Of a stretch of 64,000 nucleotides of DNA, positions 1 to 8,586 are shown piece by piece (positions within the stretch are counted from its first letter, which is position 1; each line of letters begins with the position of its first letter). Made by a program: the position numbers and the translations under genes. Location of the stretch: contig NZ_JADEWN010000007.1 in NCBI RefSeq assembly GCF_015207655.1, positions 1 to 64,000 on the forward strand, read 5' to 3'. The notes beneath the pieces are model-generated. The model worked only from the letters and a program-made list of their open reading frames with translations, ran no database searches and had not been told where the DNA came from. This stretch comes from Gloeocapsopsis crepidinum LEGE 06123. Lineage in GTDB: Bacteria; Cyanobacteriota; Cyanobacteriia; Cyanobacteriales; Chroococcidiopsidaceae.

Positions 1-127
1 CCATGTATGCACAGGGAAATAGCAATATTCCTGACCACCCGATGAATACGAAGCGATCTCTTTTTAGCCAGTCGTCTACGACGTCAAACCATCCTCGACT
101 CGCTGGCTGTCCTACTGCTATTGTCAT
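1..127 (-). CDS. psbD: photosystem II D2 protein, N-terminal part (cut by window edge)
   Basis: Read on the minus strand from an ATG at 127, the frame gives 42 codons beginning [20 protein letters not shown] and continuing with [19 protein letters not shown], the hallmark start of the D2 reaction-centre protein. D2 binds chlorophyll, pheophytin and quinone QA in the thylakoid membrane as the partner of D1. A Shine-Dalgarno TGGAG lies at 140-136, eight bases before the ATG. The rest of the gene, and probably psbC, lies to the left of the window. The match is to an invariant part of the family, so I am nearly certain. Only the leader and first codons can be assessed here. Confidence 0.97.
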   Translation of the reverse strand, partial: MTIAVGQPASRGWFDVVDDWLKRDRFVFIGWSGILLFPCAYM

Positions 128-452
128 AGCAAAAACTCCAGATCTTATAATTTCATGCTAGAATCGTCTGCCTTTTCTGGTAATTTTACAACTACCCAGA
201 GCAGGATATGAGTTGATTTGTCAACTTAGTTTACGATTCTTTACTTATTCTAATCATAGTTTTACTATTAAATGCCGTTTTGTGACAATATCCTTGACAG
301 AATTTAATCTTTATTTAAGCTAAATGAGGTAAATCACAGACAAAATTATTTGGCATCTATCAATTGACGTAAGTAAACATTGCCTATTGTGACTCTTTAG
401 GTAGTTAAAATGAGAATGAGATTTACAGTTGCTAAGTACACAAATAGTTACA
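128..452. other. divergent spacer between psbD and the UPF0367 gene
   Basis: I see no coding frame worth keeping in this A+T-rich spacer, which must hold the promoters of psbD (leftward) and of the UPF0367 gene (rightward). A small perfect inverted repeat, GTTGATTTGTCAAC, sits at 212-225. I could not place a convincing -35/-10 pair for psbD. Confidence 0.5.
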
Positions 453-719
453 ATGTTTAACATTGATTTGACACTCAAAAACACGCCCTTTCCACTTTCT
501 GTGCAACGCAAGGTTGCAGAAGACGCAGAAGCTGTTTATCAGAAGCTTTTGCAAGCAATGCAGTCTGGTAGTACTGAAGTCGTAGAATTGACCTGCGAGA
601 GCCAAACTGAGAAAAAAGTAGCTGTACGAGCTAGTGATATTTCTAGTGTCCAAATGTCTCAAAAAACAGGGACAGCGGCTGGCGGTAGACCGCCTGGCTT
701 TTTTGCATTAGCAGAGTAA
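453..719 (+). CDS. UPF0367 family protein
   Basis: This 88-residue protein matches from memory the cyanobacterial UPF0367 family, whose function is unknown. Supporting stretches are the TPFPLSVQRK segment near the start, the middle VVELTCESQTEKKVAV, and a Gly-rich end GGRPPGFFALAE. I chose the ATG at 453 over an in-frame TTG at 429, because family members begin with a short Met-Phe/Tyr-x-Ile/Val-Asp sequence. It has no signal peptide or membrane segment, so it should be cytoplasmic. It lies only 20 bases upstream of the next ATPase gene on the same strand and is probably cotranscribed with it. Confidence 0.85.
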   Translation: MFNIDLTLKNTPFPLSVQRKVAEDAEAVYQKLLQAMQSGSTEVVELTCESQTEKKVAVRASDISSVQMSQKTGTAAGGRPPGFFALAE

Positions 720-739
720 ACCTAACAGTTGGTGGTCAT

Positions 740-1411
740 ATGGCTGATGCTATTCAGGCGCGCGATTTGTGTTTTGGTTGGGCTAATGGTGAGGATGTTT
801 TAAAGTCCTGTAGCTTAGAAGTCCCTCAGGGTGAGTTTTGGATGCTGCTAGGGACTAATGGTAGTGGAAAATCAACCCTATTAAGATTACTAGCAGGTTT
901 ATTAACTCCTCAATCTGGTGAGATTAATGTTATGCCGCCAGTGGGTTTTGTATTTCAAAACCCTGACCACCAATTGGTCATGCCAACTGTTGGCGCTGAT
1001 GTTGCTTTTGGATTGGTAGAGGAAAAATTATCTCCTAGCCAAGTACGTCATCGTGTTGCAGAAGCTCTATCAGCAGTAAATTTATTAGAGTTACAACGAA
1101 GACCAATATATGCTCTAAGTGGCGGACAAAAGCAACGAGTCGCGATCGCAGGTGCGATCGCACGACAAAGTGAAGTACTACTATTAGACGAACCTACAGC
1201 TTTACTCGATCCTGATAGCCAATTAGACTTGGTTGCACAAGTAAAACGCTTAGTTAAAAGTCGTAATTTAACTGCATTGTGGGTAACACATCGCTTAGAC
1301 GAACTCAATTATTGTGATGGTGCTTTTCTTTTAGAAAAAGGCTTTTTAGTAGATCGTGGAGATCCTAAACGGCTTCAACAACGTTTAATGCAAGTAGGCT
1401 TAGCCTCATAG
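740..1411 (+). CDS. ABC transporter ATP-binding protein, CbiO/EcfA-like
   Basis: A single nucleotide-binding domain of 223 residues. Walker A is GTNGSGKST (38-46), the Q-loop is FVFQNPDHQ, the signature is LSGGQ (126-130), and Walker B is LLLDEP with D150-E151. The FQNPDHQ loop and short length resemble the energy-coupling-factor ATPases (CbiO/EcfA) that power vitamin or metal-ion uptake. No transmembrane partner is nearby, so the substrate is unknown and the permease must be encoded elsewhere. It follows the UPF0367 gene after 20 bases and is followed by a hairpin terminator. The ATPase assignment is certain; the ECF subfamily is an inference. Confidence 0.85.
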   Translation: MADAIQARDLCFGWANGEDVLKSCSLEVPQGEFWMLLGTNGSGKSTLLRLLAGLLTPQSGEINVMPPVGFVFQNPDHQLVMPTVGADVAFGLVEEKLSPSQVRHRVAEALSAVNLLELQRRPIYALSGGQKQRVAIAGAIARQSEVLLLDEPTALLDPDSQLDLVAQVKRLVKSRNLTALWVTHRLDELNYCDGAFLLEKGFLVDRGDPKRLQQRLMQVGLAS

Positions 1412-1437
1412 TGTAATTTTTCCTGAAAAAAAGAGTG

Positions 1438-1472
1438 AAACAACCATCTATGTAAAAGCTTGGTTGTTTTGT
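1438..1472 (+). terminator. probable Rho-independent terminator after the ABC ATPase gene
   Basis: A perfect 9-bp stem, AAACAACCA (1438-1446) with TGGTTGTTT (1461-1469), encloses a 14-base loop and ends in a short T-rich tail. It begins 26 bases after the ATPase stop codon. The stem is A+T-rich and the T-run is short, so efficiency is uncertain. Confidence 0.5.
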
Positions 1473-1569
1473 ATGACTAGTGTATCTACCGAAATGTTAT
1501 AGGATATACCTCGATTACTATTAAGATGTGAATAAATAATGTTAACTTTAGCAATATTTGCTGTTCATC

Positions 1570-2169
1570 ATGCCCCGTTCCATACCACAAGCTGTCCTCC
1601 TAGTTGATGGCTATAATATAATCGGTGCTTGGTCTTGCCTAAAAAAGATTCGAGACACTGAAGGTTTAGAAGCGTCGCGCTGGCAACTCATTGAAGACCT
1701 CACAAATTACAGTGCGTATCAAGGTATCGTGACTCAAGTTGTTTTTGATGCTCACTATCAAAACACTTGTAGCAACTATGAAGTCATTACAGAAAGTCTA
1801 TCAGCGTACTACACCAGTTTTGGAGAAACCGCTGATACTTACATAGAAAAGGTATGCGCTGCTTTTCGACCTTATCTTCGAGGAACCTTACCTATCAAGA
1901 CAACAAAAAACAGCAAACTACCAGTTTATTCCCAAACTTCGCGAATAATCGTTGCTACTTCAGATAGGGCACATCAATTAACAGTTGTAGGTTATGGTGC
2001 AGAATGGTTGTCTGCTGCACAACTTAAGTTTGAGGTACAAACCACAGCGCACCGAGTTCGACAAAAAAATAAGTCTCGGCAACAACCGTCTAGCCGTTTT
2101 TTAGCAAATTCTATAGATGCTAAAGCTAGACAGCGCTTATCAGAGATGAGAATGGGAACAAAGAAATAG
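1570..2169 (+). CDS. NYN-domain protein of the YacP/Rae1 endoribonuclease family
   Basis: This 199-residue protein opens with the NYN (PIN-like) signature LLVDGYNIIGAW, with Asp13 as the first acidic metal ligand. VVFDAHYQ and the ATSDRAHQ stretch carry the later acidic positions. The family includes Bacillus Rae1/YacP, a ribosome-associated endonuclease that cuts certain mRNAs; cyanobacterial and chloroplast-lineage members are common. The C-terminus is basic (RVRQKNKSRQQ), as expected for RNA or ribosome binding. I moved the start to the ATG at 1570 from an in-frame TTG at 1558, since the protein then begins just before the first beta strand. Confidence 0.85.
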   Translation: MPRSIPQAVLLVDGYNIIGAWSCLKKIRDTEGLEASRWQLIEDLTNYSAYQGIVTQVVFDAHYQNTCSNYEVITESLSAYYTSFGETADTYIEKVCAAFRPYLRGTLPIKTTKNSKLPVYSQTSRIIVATSDRAHQLTVVGYGAEWLSAAQLKFEVQTTAHRVRQKNKSRQQPSSRFLANSIDAKARQRLSEMRMGTKK

Positions 2170-2308
2170 ATATGGCTGTATCAGCTAGCAAGAACGCTGC
2201 ATCAACGTGTAGAAGAGAGCCTCAGGTTATAAAAAAGAGCCTGAATAATTTTTTTTGCCAAAACACTTGCCAAATGCGATCGTTTACTATTAATATAGGA
2301 ATTCGCAA

Positions 2309-2380
2309 TCCTCAGTAGCTCAGTGGTAGAGCGGTCGGCTGTTAACCGATTGGTCGTAGGTTCGAATCCTACCTGGGGAG
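2309..2380 (+). tRNA. trnN: tRNA-Asn (GTT anticodon)
   Basis: A complete cloverleaf of 72 bases. The acceptor stem TCCTCAG pairs with CTGGGGA (one G-T pair) with discriminator G2380. There is a D arm containing AGCTCAGTGGTAGAGC, an anticodon stem GTCGG/CCGAT with loop CTGTTAA placing GTT at 2341-2343, and a T arm with GGTTCGAATCC. No CCA is encoded. It lies alone between the NYN nuclease and the PRC/lipid-kinase gene. Confidence 0.97.
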
Positions 2381-2781
2381 TTTAAAACAATATCGAGATG
2401 CAAGACCACAGCGTTTGACTTATATTGTTCTTGGTGAGTACAAATAAGCTGTTAAGTCTGCGCCAGTTATTCAAGTTAACTGGTAAACAAAGAGATTGGT
2501 TTTTCGATTCGATATATAAAATGTGATTCAATTCAACCGTATATTAAAGTATTGGTTGTTGTGTGACTCGCTTTTTTACTTTGTTCTGCAGAAAGTTGCT
2601 CTAAATTTGAGAATACAGTAAATATTTTAGATCTATCCAAAGCTCGATTCTATACTCGTGCCAAATAAGTCAAAAATATATAAATTTAGTTATCGGCACA
2701 TAACAAGTAAAGAGTTGCAACAGGAGTGCAGTAGCTCTTGCAAAATTTAATTTTAGTAGAAACTATCTAGGAGTTAAATGT
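2381..2781. other. spacer between tRNA-Asn and the PRC/lipid-kinase gene
   Basis: About 400 A+T-rich bases without a supportable gene. A short palindrome (CCAGTT, nine bases, AACTGG) lies near 2462-2482. The ribosome-binding site AGGAG is just before the ATG at 2782. I see no terminator or promoter I would defend. Confidence 0.4.
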
Positions 2782-4401
2782 ATGTCTCTTAAAAAGATTA
2801 AGGATTTTGCTCCAAACTATATCGAATTCTTTGATAGTAAAGATTTTATAGGGTTTAATGTTTATACGGAAAAATCTGGAGAAAAAGTTGGCTATATCAA
2901 AGACATCTTAGTAGATGAGAAGGGATACTTTCGCTACTTTGTTGTTGATTTTGGTTTATGGGTATTTAATAAACAGGTTATGCTTCCTGTGGGATGTTCT
3001 CAAATTGACTATGAGGCTCAAAAAGTTTTTGTTTTAGGTGTAGATCGCAAACAAGTAGAAAGTCTTCCTGCCTATAACGAACAAGTAGAAATAGATCAGG
3101 AATATGAAGAAAACCTGCGAGAAGCATATCTTAATGTGACATCAGCTATTGACTCGGCAGTACTCTTATCAGAAAGTCAAGTTCCTCGGATTAAGCAAGC
3201 TGATGCAAGACAAGCTAATTACAACTATACACAGGCTGCAGACTTATATGAATTAAGCGATCGCCATCATCGAGTTATTAAAGAGTATCAAGATAGATTG
3301 ATTGCTGAACATCAAACACGGCAAGAAAAAGAAGTAATCGATCAACTTGTTACAAAAAACAAAAGCGTTGAGCAATTAGTGGTTTCTTCATCTACCTCTA
3401 GCACTCAAGCAACCCATAAAAACAAACCTACTCGTTGCGCTTGTTTAATCTTTAATCCTGTGGCAGGTCAATCTAACTCAGAACAAGACTTAGCAACAAT
3501 CACAAGTCTGCTAGAGCCAGAATTTGACCTTGATATTCGGATGACAACTCCTGACAAAGATGCTGACGAAATAGCTAAAGAAGCAGTAGAACAAGGAGCG
3601 CAAATTATTATTGCATCTGGTGGAGATGGGACACTTTCGGCTGCTGCAGAAGCCGTTGTCGGAACAGGAATTCCTTTAGGTGTGATTTCTCGCGGTACAG
3701 CAAATGCTTTTGCAACCGCTTTAGGCATTCCAGCTACAATTCCGGCAGCTTGTCAAACTATATTGGATGGTAAAACACGTACTGTTGATGCTGCATATTG
3801 TAACGGTAGACCTATGGTTTTGCTAGCTGGAATTGGATTTGAGGCAGAAACCGTAAAACGAGCAGACCGTGATGTGAAGAATCGATTTGGTATGCTAGCG
3901 TATGTTTTAGCTGGTATTCATGAATTACGTAATCTAGAATCTTTTGAGACACGTATCGAAACTGAAGACAAAGTAATTACCCTGAATGCTGCAGCCGTCA
4001 CCGTAGCCAATGCTGCGCCACCAACTTCTGTGCTTGCCCAAGGACCAGCAGAATTATTAGTTGATGATGGTTTACTAGATGTTACTATCGTTGCACCAAC
4101 AAATACGATTAGTGCGATCGCTGCTGCTTATAACCTCTTACAGTCAGCTTATAGTGGTGAAGTAGCTGATAGACCTGATACTGGTTTCCTACGAGCAAGA
4201 AGCATTAAAATCTCCACTAATCCACCTCAAAGAGTGGTTGTAGACGGTGAATTGATGGGTAGTACGCCGATTGAAGTTGAATGTGTTCCTGGCGGTTTAA
4301 CAATTATAGTTCCCACTGTTCCTGAAGAACTCGCAGAGGAGAAGTTAGACGGACTACCTAATCTACAAATCAAGTTTAAAAAACCACCTGTAGCAAATTG
4401 A
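2782..4401 (+). CDS. PRC-barrel domain fused to YegS/DagK-type lipid kinase
   Basis: A 539-residue two-part protein. Residues about 1-95 form a PRC-barrel (FIGFNVYTEKSGEKVGYIKDILVDEKGYFRYFVVD). A charged helical linker follows, and residues about 215-530 are a diacylglycerol-kinase catalytic domain with the ATP-binding GGDGT at 280-284 and the VISRGTANAFA segment. The kinase family phosphorylates diacylglycerol, sphingoid or related lipids on the inner face of the membrane. PRC-barrels occur in photosynthetic reaction centres and RNA-processing proteins and often mediate protein contacts. The start is fixed because an upstream ATG at 2778 runs into a stop at once. The kinase family is clear; the lipid substrate is not. 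Confidence 0.9.
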   Translation: MSLKKIKDFAPNYIEFFDSKDFIGFNVYTEKSGEKVGYIKDILVDEKGYFRYFVVDFGLWVFNKQVMLPVGCSQIDYEAQKVFVLGVDRKQVESLPAYNEQVEIDQEYEENLREAYLNVTSAIDSAVLLSESQVPRIKQADARQANYNYTQAADLYELSDRHHRVIKEYQDRLIAEHQTRQEKEVIDQLVTKNKSVEQLVVSSSTSSTQATHKNKPTRCACLIFNPVAGQSNSEQDLATITSLLEPEFDLDIRMTTPDKDADEIAKEAVEQGAQIIIASGGDGTLSAAAEAVVGTGIPLGVISRGTANAFATALGIPATIPAACQTILDGKTRTVDAAYCNGRPMVLLAGIGFEAETVKRADRDVKNRFGMLAYVLAGIHELRNLESFETRIETEDKVITLNAAAVTVANAAPPTSVLAQGPAELLVDDGLLDVTIVAPTNTISAIAAAYNLLQSAYSGEVADRPDTGFLRARSIKISTNPPQRVVVDGELMGSTPIEVECVPGGLTIIVPTVPEELAEEKLDGLPNLQIKFKKPPVAN

Positions 4402-4678
4402 AAGTAATTGAGCTGCATTGAGAATATGCAGATTGATAGAGACAGCAGATTGTTGTCTGAAGTAACCTATGCTTGGTTCAAGAAATTTGTTGAGCCACGT
4501 ACATTATATGGGCTTTGATGATAGTAACTTTAGCAATCAGCGCAACAATCAACAGTTTAGAAACATTAAGTTAATCATAATTATTCCTGTAACTACACTG
4601 AGCAGTTATAGTTCTACTGTCAGCACAATAAGATAAAAAACCAAATCAACGAAGTACAATAGAGAGATACTATATATT

Positions 4679-6235
4679 ATGGAATTTGTGTCCGATCCGC
4701 CGATATCCGTCAAAATCGAGAAAATGAAGCAACGGGTACGGTGGCAAGACCCACTCATTTTTGAAAGACAAATTGACCAAACTCGGTTTGTTTTCGCCTC
4801 AGAGGAAGATAACCCAGAATTTTCATTTTTGGTTGTTGGCGATAGCGGTTCAGGAAAACACCGAAAACACAATCCGCAACGTCAGATCGCTGAACGCATG
4901 TTGGAGCATTGCGATCGCAGCCGATTTATTTTACATACAGGTGACGTCGTATATTTAGTTGGCTCTAGTGAATACTACCCAAAAAACTTTATTGAGCCTT
5001 ATAAAGAGTTTATTGTCGGTGGCGAAAAACCAAAAAAAGTAGCCTATGATGAGATGATCTTCAAAACACCAATACTACCTGTGTTGGGCAATCACGATTA
5101 CTATGACTTGCCGTTAATTTATGGTCTGATGGGAGGTGCCACATTACCTATACGTCGCCTTTTAAAACTGCGATTGGACTTAGATATTGGTTGGCATGGT
5201 TCTTATCAAGGTAAAGCTTATGCCAAAGCATTTATAGACTACTTAAAAGCAATAGATTCTGATAAAGAATTGCAGCGCCATCTAGACAAACACTACACTG
5301 CAACAACAAGTACCGGTCGCTGCTTGCTCTACGAACCAGGACATTTTACGCGACTGCCTTATCGATATTACACTTTCCGCAGTGGTGGCATTGATTTTTT
5401 TGCGCTGGACTCAAACACCTTTAACGCTCCTGCGCCGTTACCAACAACAGGAGAAGGTAAAGCATATCGACGTACTTTGGAAGCTCGTATTTATGAATTA
5501 GAACAAGAAAAGTTGCAAATTATGGAGGAAGCAGCGAAGCTCAATCATAATTTACCAGAAGATGCTGAAAGACTTGATGATTTAGAAGCAAAGTTAGAGC
5601 AAACAGAAGAAATCAAACTTGATATTGATAAGCAATTAGCAGCAGACGAATCTACTGTAACTGACTTTGAGCAATTAACATGGCTACGACAAAGACTGAT
5701 TGAATCATGGAACACGCCAGAAGTTCGGGGCAGAGTCATTTACTTGCATCATCCACCCTACGTCACTGAAGCATCAAAGTGGTATCAGGCACAAACTTTA
5801 GCAGTACGTCGTAATCTGCGTTGGGTTCTTGATGAAGTTGCAAAAGAACTGGGCGGGCTACCGCAGCGTCCGCTTGTCGATTTAGTATTAACAGGTCATG
5901 CACATTGTTTAGAGCACCTTTCCACAGGTGATACCGGACATGCAGATTCTTATATTAATTGGATTGTCTGTGGTGGAAGTGGTTATAGCTTGCGGCGACA
6001 GCGTAAAGAAGGAACAGAATTAAAAGAGACTTTTGGGAGTATTGAGCGTGAAGTTGCGCGATCGCATCTTTACATTGGTCGTAGCGGTCACGGTTCGCAC
6101 AAACGACGACCCTATTCATTTTTACGGATTGATGTCAAAGCAGGAAACCCTGCCAAGTTTGTCGTTAAGCCTTTTGTTGCCGAACGATATCAGCGTGACT
6201 GGTTGGAACAAGACATTGAGCCATTTAGGATTTAG
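4679..6235 (+). CDS. calcineurin-like metallophosphoesterase
   Basis: A 518-residue protein with the full set of metallophosphoesterase motifs in order: VVGDSGSG (Asp55), TGDVVY (Asp89), GNHD (Asn138, His139), HHPPY and GHAHC (His407, His409). These bind the two-metal centre that hydrolyses phosphomono- or diesters. A long charged helical insert, roughly residues 265-330, separates the N- and C-terminal halves of the catalytic fold. There is no signal peptide, so a cytoplasmic location is likely. The gene stands alone, with 277 bases upstream and 130 downstream, so context gives no substrate. The fold is certain, the substrate unknown. Confidence 0.9.
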   Translation: MEFVSDPPISVKIEKMKQRVRWQDPLIFERQIDQTRFVFASEEDNPEFSFLVVGDSGSGKHRKHNPQRQIAERMLEHCDRSRFILHTGDVVYLVGSSEYYPKNFIEPYKEFIVGGEKPKKVAYDEMIFKTPILPVLGNHDYYDLPLIYGLMGGATLPIRRLLKLRLDLDIGWHGSYQGKAYAKAFIDYLKAIDSDKELQRHLDKHYTATTSTGRCLLYEPGHFTRLPYRYYTFRSGGIDFFALDSNTFNAPAPLPTTGEGKAYRRTLEARIYELEQEKLQIMEEAAKLNHNLPEDAERLDDLEAKLEQTEEIKLDIDKQLAADESTVTDFEQLTWLRQRLIESWNTPEVRGRVIYLHHPPYVTEASKWYQAQTLAVRRNLRWVLDEVAKELGGLPQRPLVDLVLTGHAHCLEHLSTGDTGHADSYINWIVCGGSGYSLRRQRKEGTELKETFGSIEREVARSHLYIGRSGHGSHKRRPYSFLRIDVKAGNPAKFVVKPFVAERYQRDWLEQDIEPFRI

Positions 6236-6365
6236 TATTTACTGTGTCGTCTGTTAAATATCTGCGTTACACTAACCGACAAGTTCTATCTTACGAAAGA
6301 TGAAGTAGATGATTCACTGTTGATTTATATAAAGCTAGAAACAATAGTACATTGATACTACCGCT

Positions 6366-7568
6366 TTGTTAACTAAAGCAACAGAGTACTTCAGAACGGC
6401 AAAAGTTGTCACGCAAAAAGTGGCTGAATTGCTATCTGCTCAAGTTTGTGTCACTAATGAGCAAGGAATCGTCATTGCTAGTAGTAATTTAGAGTTAGTT
6501 GGGCTTTCCAGCAATGACCTGGACAATACTGCAACCAACCATTACCTGCGAGTCCCTTTATCGGTCGATATGCAAGCAGGTGAAGTCATTGTTGGTGAAC
6601 CTTGCAATGGCGATGTTATCTCTCCGCGTTTGGCGCAGGTATTAATAGAAATGGTTATCAATCAAACAGCCATAATTGATAACCTCCCAACTCAGCATCA
6701 ACTAAAAGATAAGTTTATCTACGATTTACTGCATGGTTTGATTGATGAGACGACTGTTGTTCGCTATAGCAAACTTTTAGGATTAGACTTATCACCACCT
6801 CGTGCTGTCATTTTAATAGATGCTTCGGAATACATTTTAGGCAATCATCCTCAACAATCAGAAGAAACCGTTGAAGTCAAAATTCGACGTCGGGCGCAGC
6901 TGGTAATTAGTAGTATTGTCCGATTCTTTCTCTTGCCGAAGGATACAATTTGTGCGTACATTGGTGATGGGGAAATAGCCGTATTAAAAGCAAGTAATAC
7001 AAAAAATCTTGCAAATTGGGCGAAAAGTGGAGATGTGCTAGAACAGTCTAGTTATTCTTGGGCAAATCTTACTGCACTCAATCGCGCAGCGATCGCACTT
7101 TTAGCTTGTTTAAGAGCAGATACAGGTACAGAAATTAGCATTGGAATTGGGCGATATCATCCAGGAATTCAGGGATTGGCTCATTCTTATCAGGATGCAC
7201 GGGCAGCACTATCTCTAGGCTGTCGCTTTCATGGAAAGAATCAAGTTCACTGTCTAGCCCAACTTGGAATTGCTGCTTTAGTTGGTGTTTCTGATGAAAA
7301 AACGAAAATTGAACTAGCAACACACCTCTTGAGCCCCCTCGATCGCGAACCAGAATTACTAGCGACTTTGGATACCTTTTTTGCAACAAATCTTAGCTCT
7401 AAAGCAACTGCTAGTCAGTTGTTAATTCATCGCAATACTCTCACCTATCGGTTGGAAAAAATTACATCCCTGATAGGACTCGATCCACGGCGCTTTGATG
7501 ATGCTGTGCAAATTCGTCTAGCGTTGTTATTGCGATCGCTCAACTCAACATTTGCTGCAAAAAGATAA
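6366..7568 (+). CDS. CdaR/PucR-type transcriptional regulator
   Basis: A 400-residue protein. An N-terminal sugar-diacid-recognition-like part (residues 1-130, VTNEQGIVIASSNLELVG) precedes a GGDEF-like middle region (IGIGRYHPGIQGLAHSYQDARAAL). It ends with the PucR-type helix-turn-helix, LLIHRNTLTYRLEKI. CdaR in E. coli activates glucarate/galactarate/glycerate use. The start is a TTG without a good Shine-Dalgarno, the only start that keeps the full N-terminal domain. No sugar-acid pathway genes are adjacent, so the regulon is unknown; glycerate or glycolate metabolism would be a reasonable guess in a cyanobacterium. Confidence 0.85.
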   Translation: MLTKATEYFRTAKVVTQKVAELLSAQVCVTNEQGIVIASSNLELVGLSSNDLDNTATNHYLRVPLSVDMQAGEVIVGEPCNGDVISPRLAQVLIEMVINQTAIIDNLPTQHQLKDKFIYDLLHGLIDETTVVRYSKLLGLDLSPPRAVILIDASEYILGNHPQQSEETVEVKIRRRAQLVISSIVRFFLLPKDTICAYIGDGEIAVLKASNTKNLANWAKSGDVLEQSSYSWANLTALNRAAIALLACLRADTGTEISIGIGRYHPGIQGLAHSYQDARAALSLGCRFHGKNQVHCLAQLGIAALVGVSDEKTKIELATHLLSPLDREPELLATLDTFFATNLSSKATASQLLIHRNTLTYRLEKITSLIGLDPRRFDDAVQIRLALLLRSLNSTFAAKR

Positions 7569-7675
7569 TATCAAATTTAGTTAATTACTTACTATTTAAA
7601 GTGATGCTTTGATGAGTGACTAGTCACTAGCAACTCAATGAATAGTCAGGTGATTCAGCCGGAAAGGATATAGCT

Positions 7676-8557
7676 TTAGGATGGTATGACATCGTGAAAG
7701 CGGGAATAATCAAGATAGCGATCGCCATTTGAAGAACGCAATATAATATCCACGAATCTCATATTCCATAATATGTCACCAGCAACATAAATATAACGAG
7801 CATAGATTGTTTGGGAAACAGTTTCATCAATGCCCATAAGTGTAATAATGATTGAAGACTCCTCTTGTACAAGCGTTTCAAGTGTAGAGCCATGTAAAGG
7901 ACTAAATTTATCAATTGGGTGCATAGCTGTCCAAGAAAGAGCAAAACTGGGATTCTGGCTGCGTATTAGTTGTAAGTCATAGACTCGCCGCATAAAATGT
8001 CCTTCCGCGTTGACTTCATCTTTTGCCAGACGTACGCGCAGTTCTGCTTCTAAAATTTGATTGCCGCGCTTGTTAGCTGTGCGAAACATTAGAGTAGGTA
8101 CTCCGTTATAGGAAGTAATCACTGCAACGCGGCTAAAAATTACCCTCGCAGTAGGTTGTGACAGGCGAGCAAAGGCTAGTCCAGTTCCCATGGCTAACCC
8201 AATTAAACCCAAAAGCGATTCAATCGTAACTAAGATGTTGGCATAAAGTGTTTGAGGGTACATTGCTCCATAACCAATTGATGCCATAGTTTGGATACTA
8301 AAAAAGAAGGCATCAAAAAAGTTACCAGGTCTTGCATTAGCAATGCTATTTTCTTCTACCAAATATGCCAAAGCAAAGAAAGCATTGCCCAGTATGTAGC
8401 CTAAAGCAACGATCGCCAAAAAACCAGTCCAAGGAACAGTAAGTAATAAATGATACGGATCGCGCCAGAAAGAGTACCATTTACCCACTCCGACAATATT
8501 TAACCGCCCATCTTTTTTGACGATCTGGACTACCCGAGATGAACGACGTTTCTGCAT
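7676..8557 (-). CDS. inward-rectifier potassium channel (KirBac type)
   Basis: A 293-residue protein with two transmembrane helices (about 45-70 and 110-135) around a pore loop whose filter reads TMASIGYGAMYP. A cytosolic beta-rich C-terminal domain follows (VITSYNGVPTLMFRTANKRGN, EAELRVRL). This is the architecture of prokaryotic inward-rectifier K+ channels, which assemble as tetramers in the inner membrane. Usual length for the family is about 300 residues, so it is complete. It lies 29 bases downstream of the YihY/BrkB gene on the same strand, so the two may be cotranscribed. Confidence 0.93.
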   Translation of the reverse strand: MQKRRSSRVVQIVKKDGRLNIVGVGKWYSFWRDPYHLLLTVPWTGFLAIVALGYILGNAFFALAYLVEENSIANARPGNFFDAFFFSIQTMASIGYGAMYPQTLYANILVTIESLLGLIGLAMGTGLAFARLSQPTARVIFSRVAVITSYNGVPTLMFRTANKRGNQILEAELRVRLAKDEVNAEGHFMRRVYDLQLIRSQNPSFALSWTAMHPIDKFSPLHGSTLETLVQEESSIIITLMGIDETVSQTIYARYIYVAGDILWNMRFVDIILRSSNGDRYLDYSRFHDVIPS

Positions 8558-8586
8558 CGTGAGCCGCTCCTAGTTATCTGATGTAT

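Noticed and set aside
320-662. Minus-strand frames opposite the UPF0367 gene
   Set aside because: They are shadows of the real plus-strand gene; composition is Cys/Ser/Leu-rich and they match no family.
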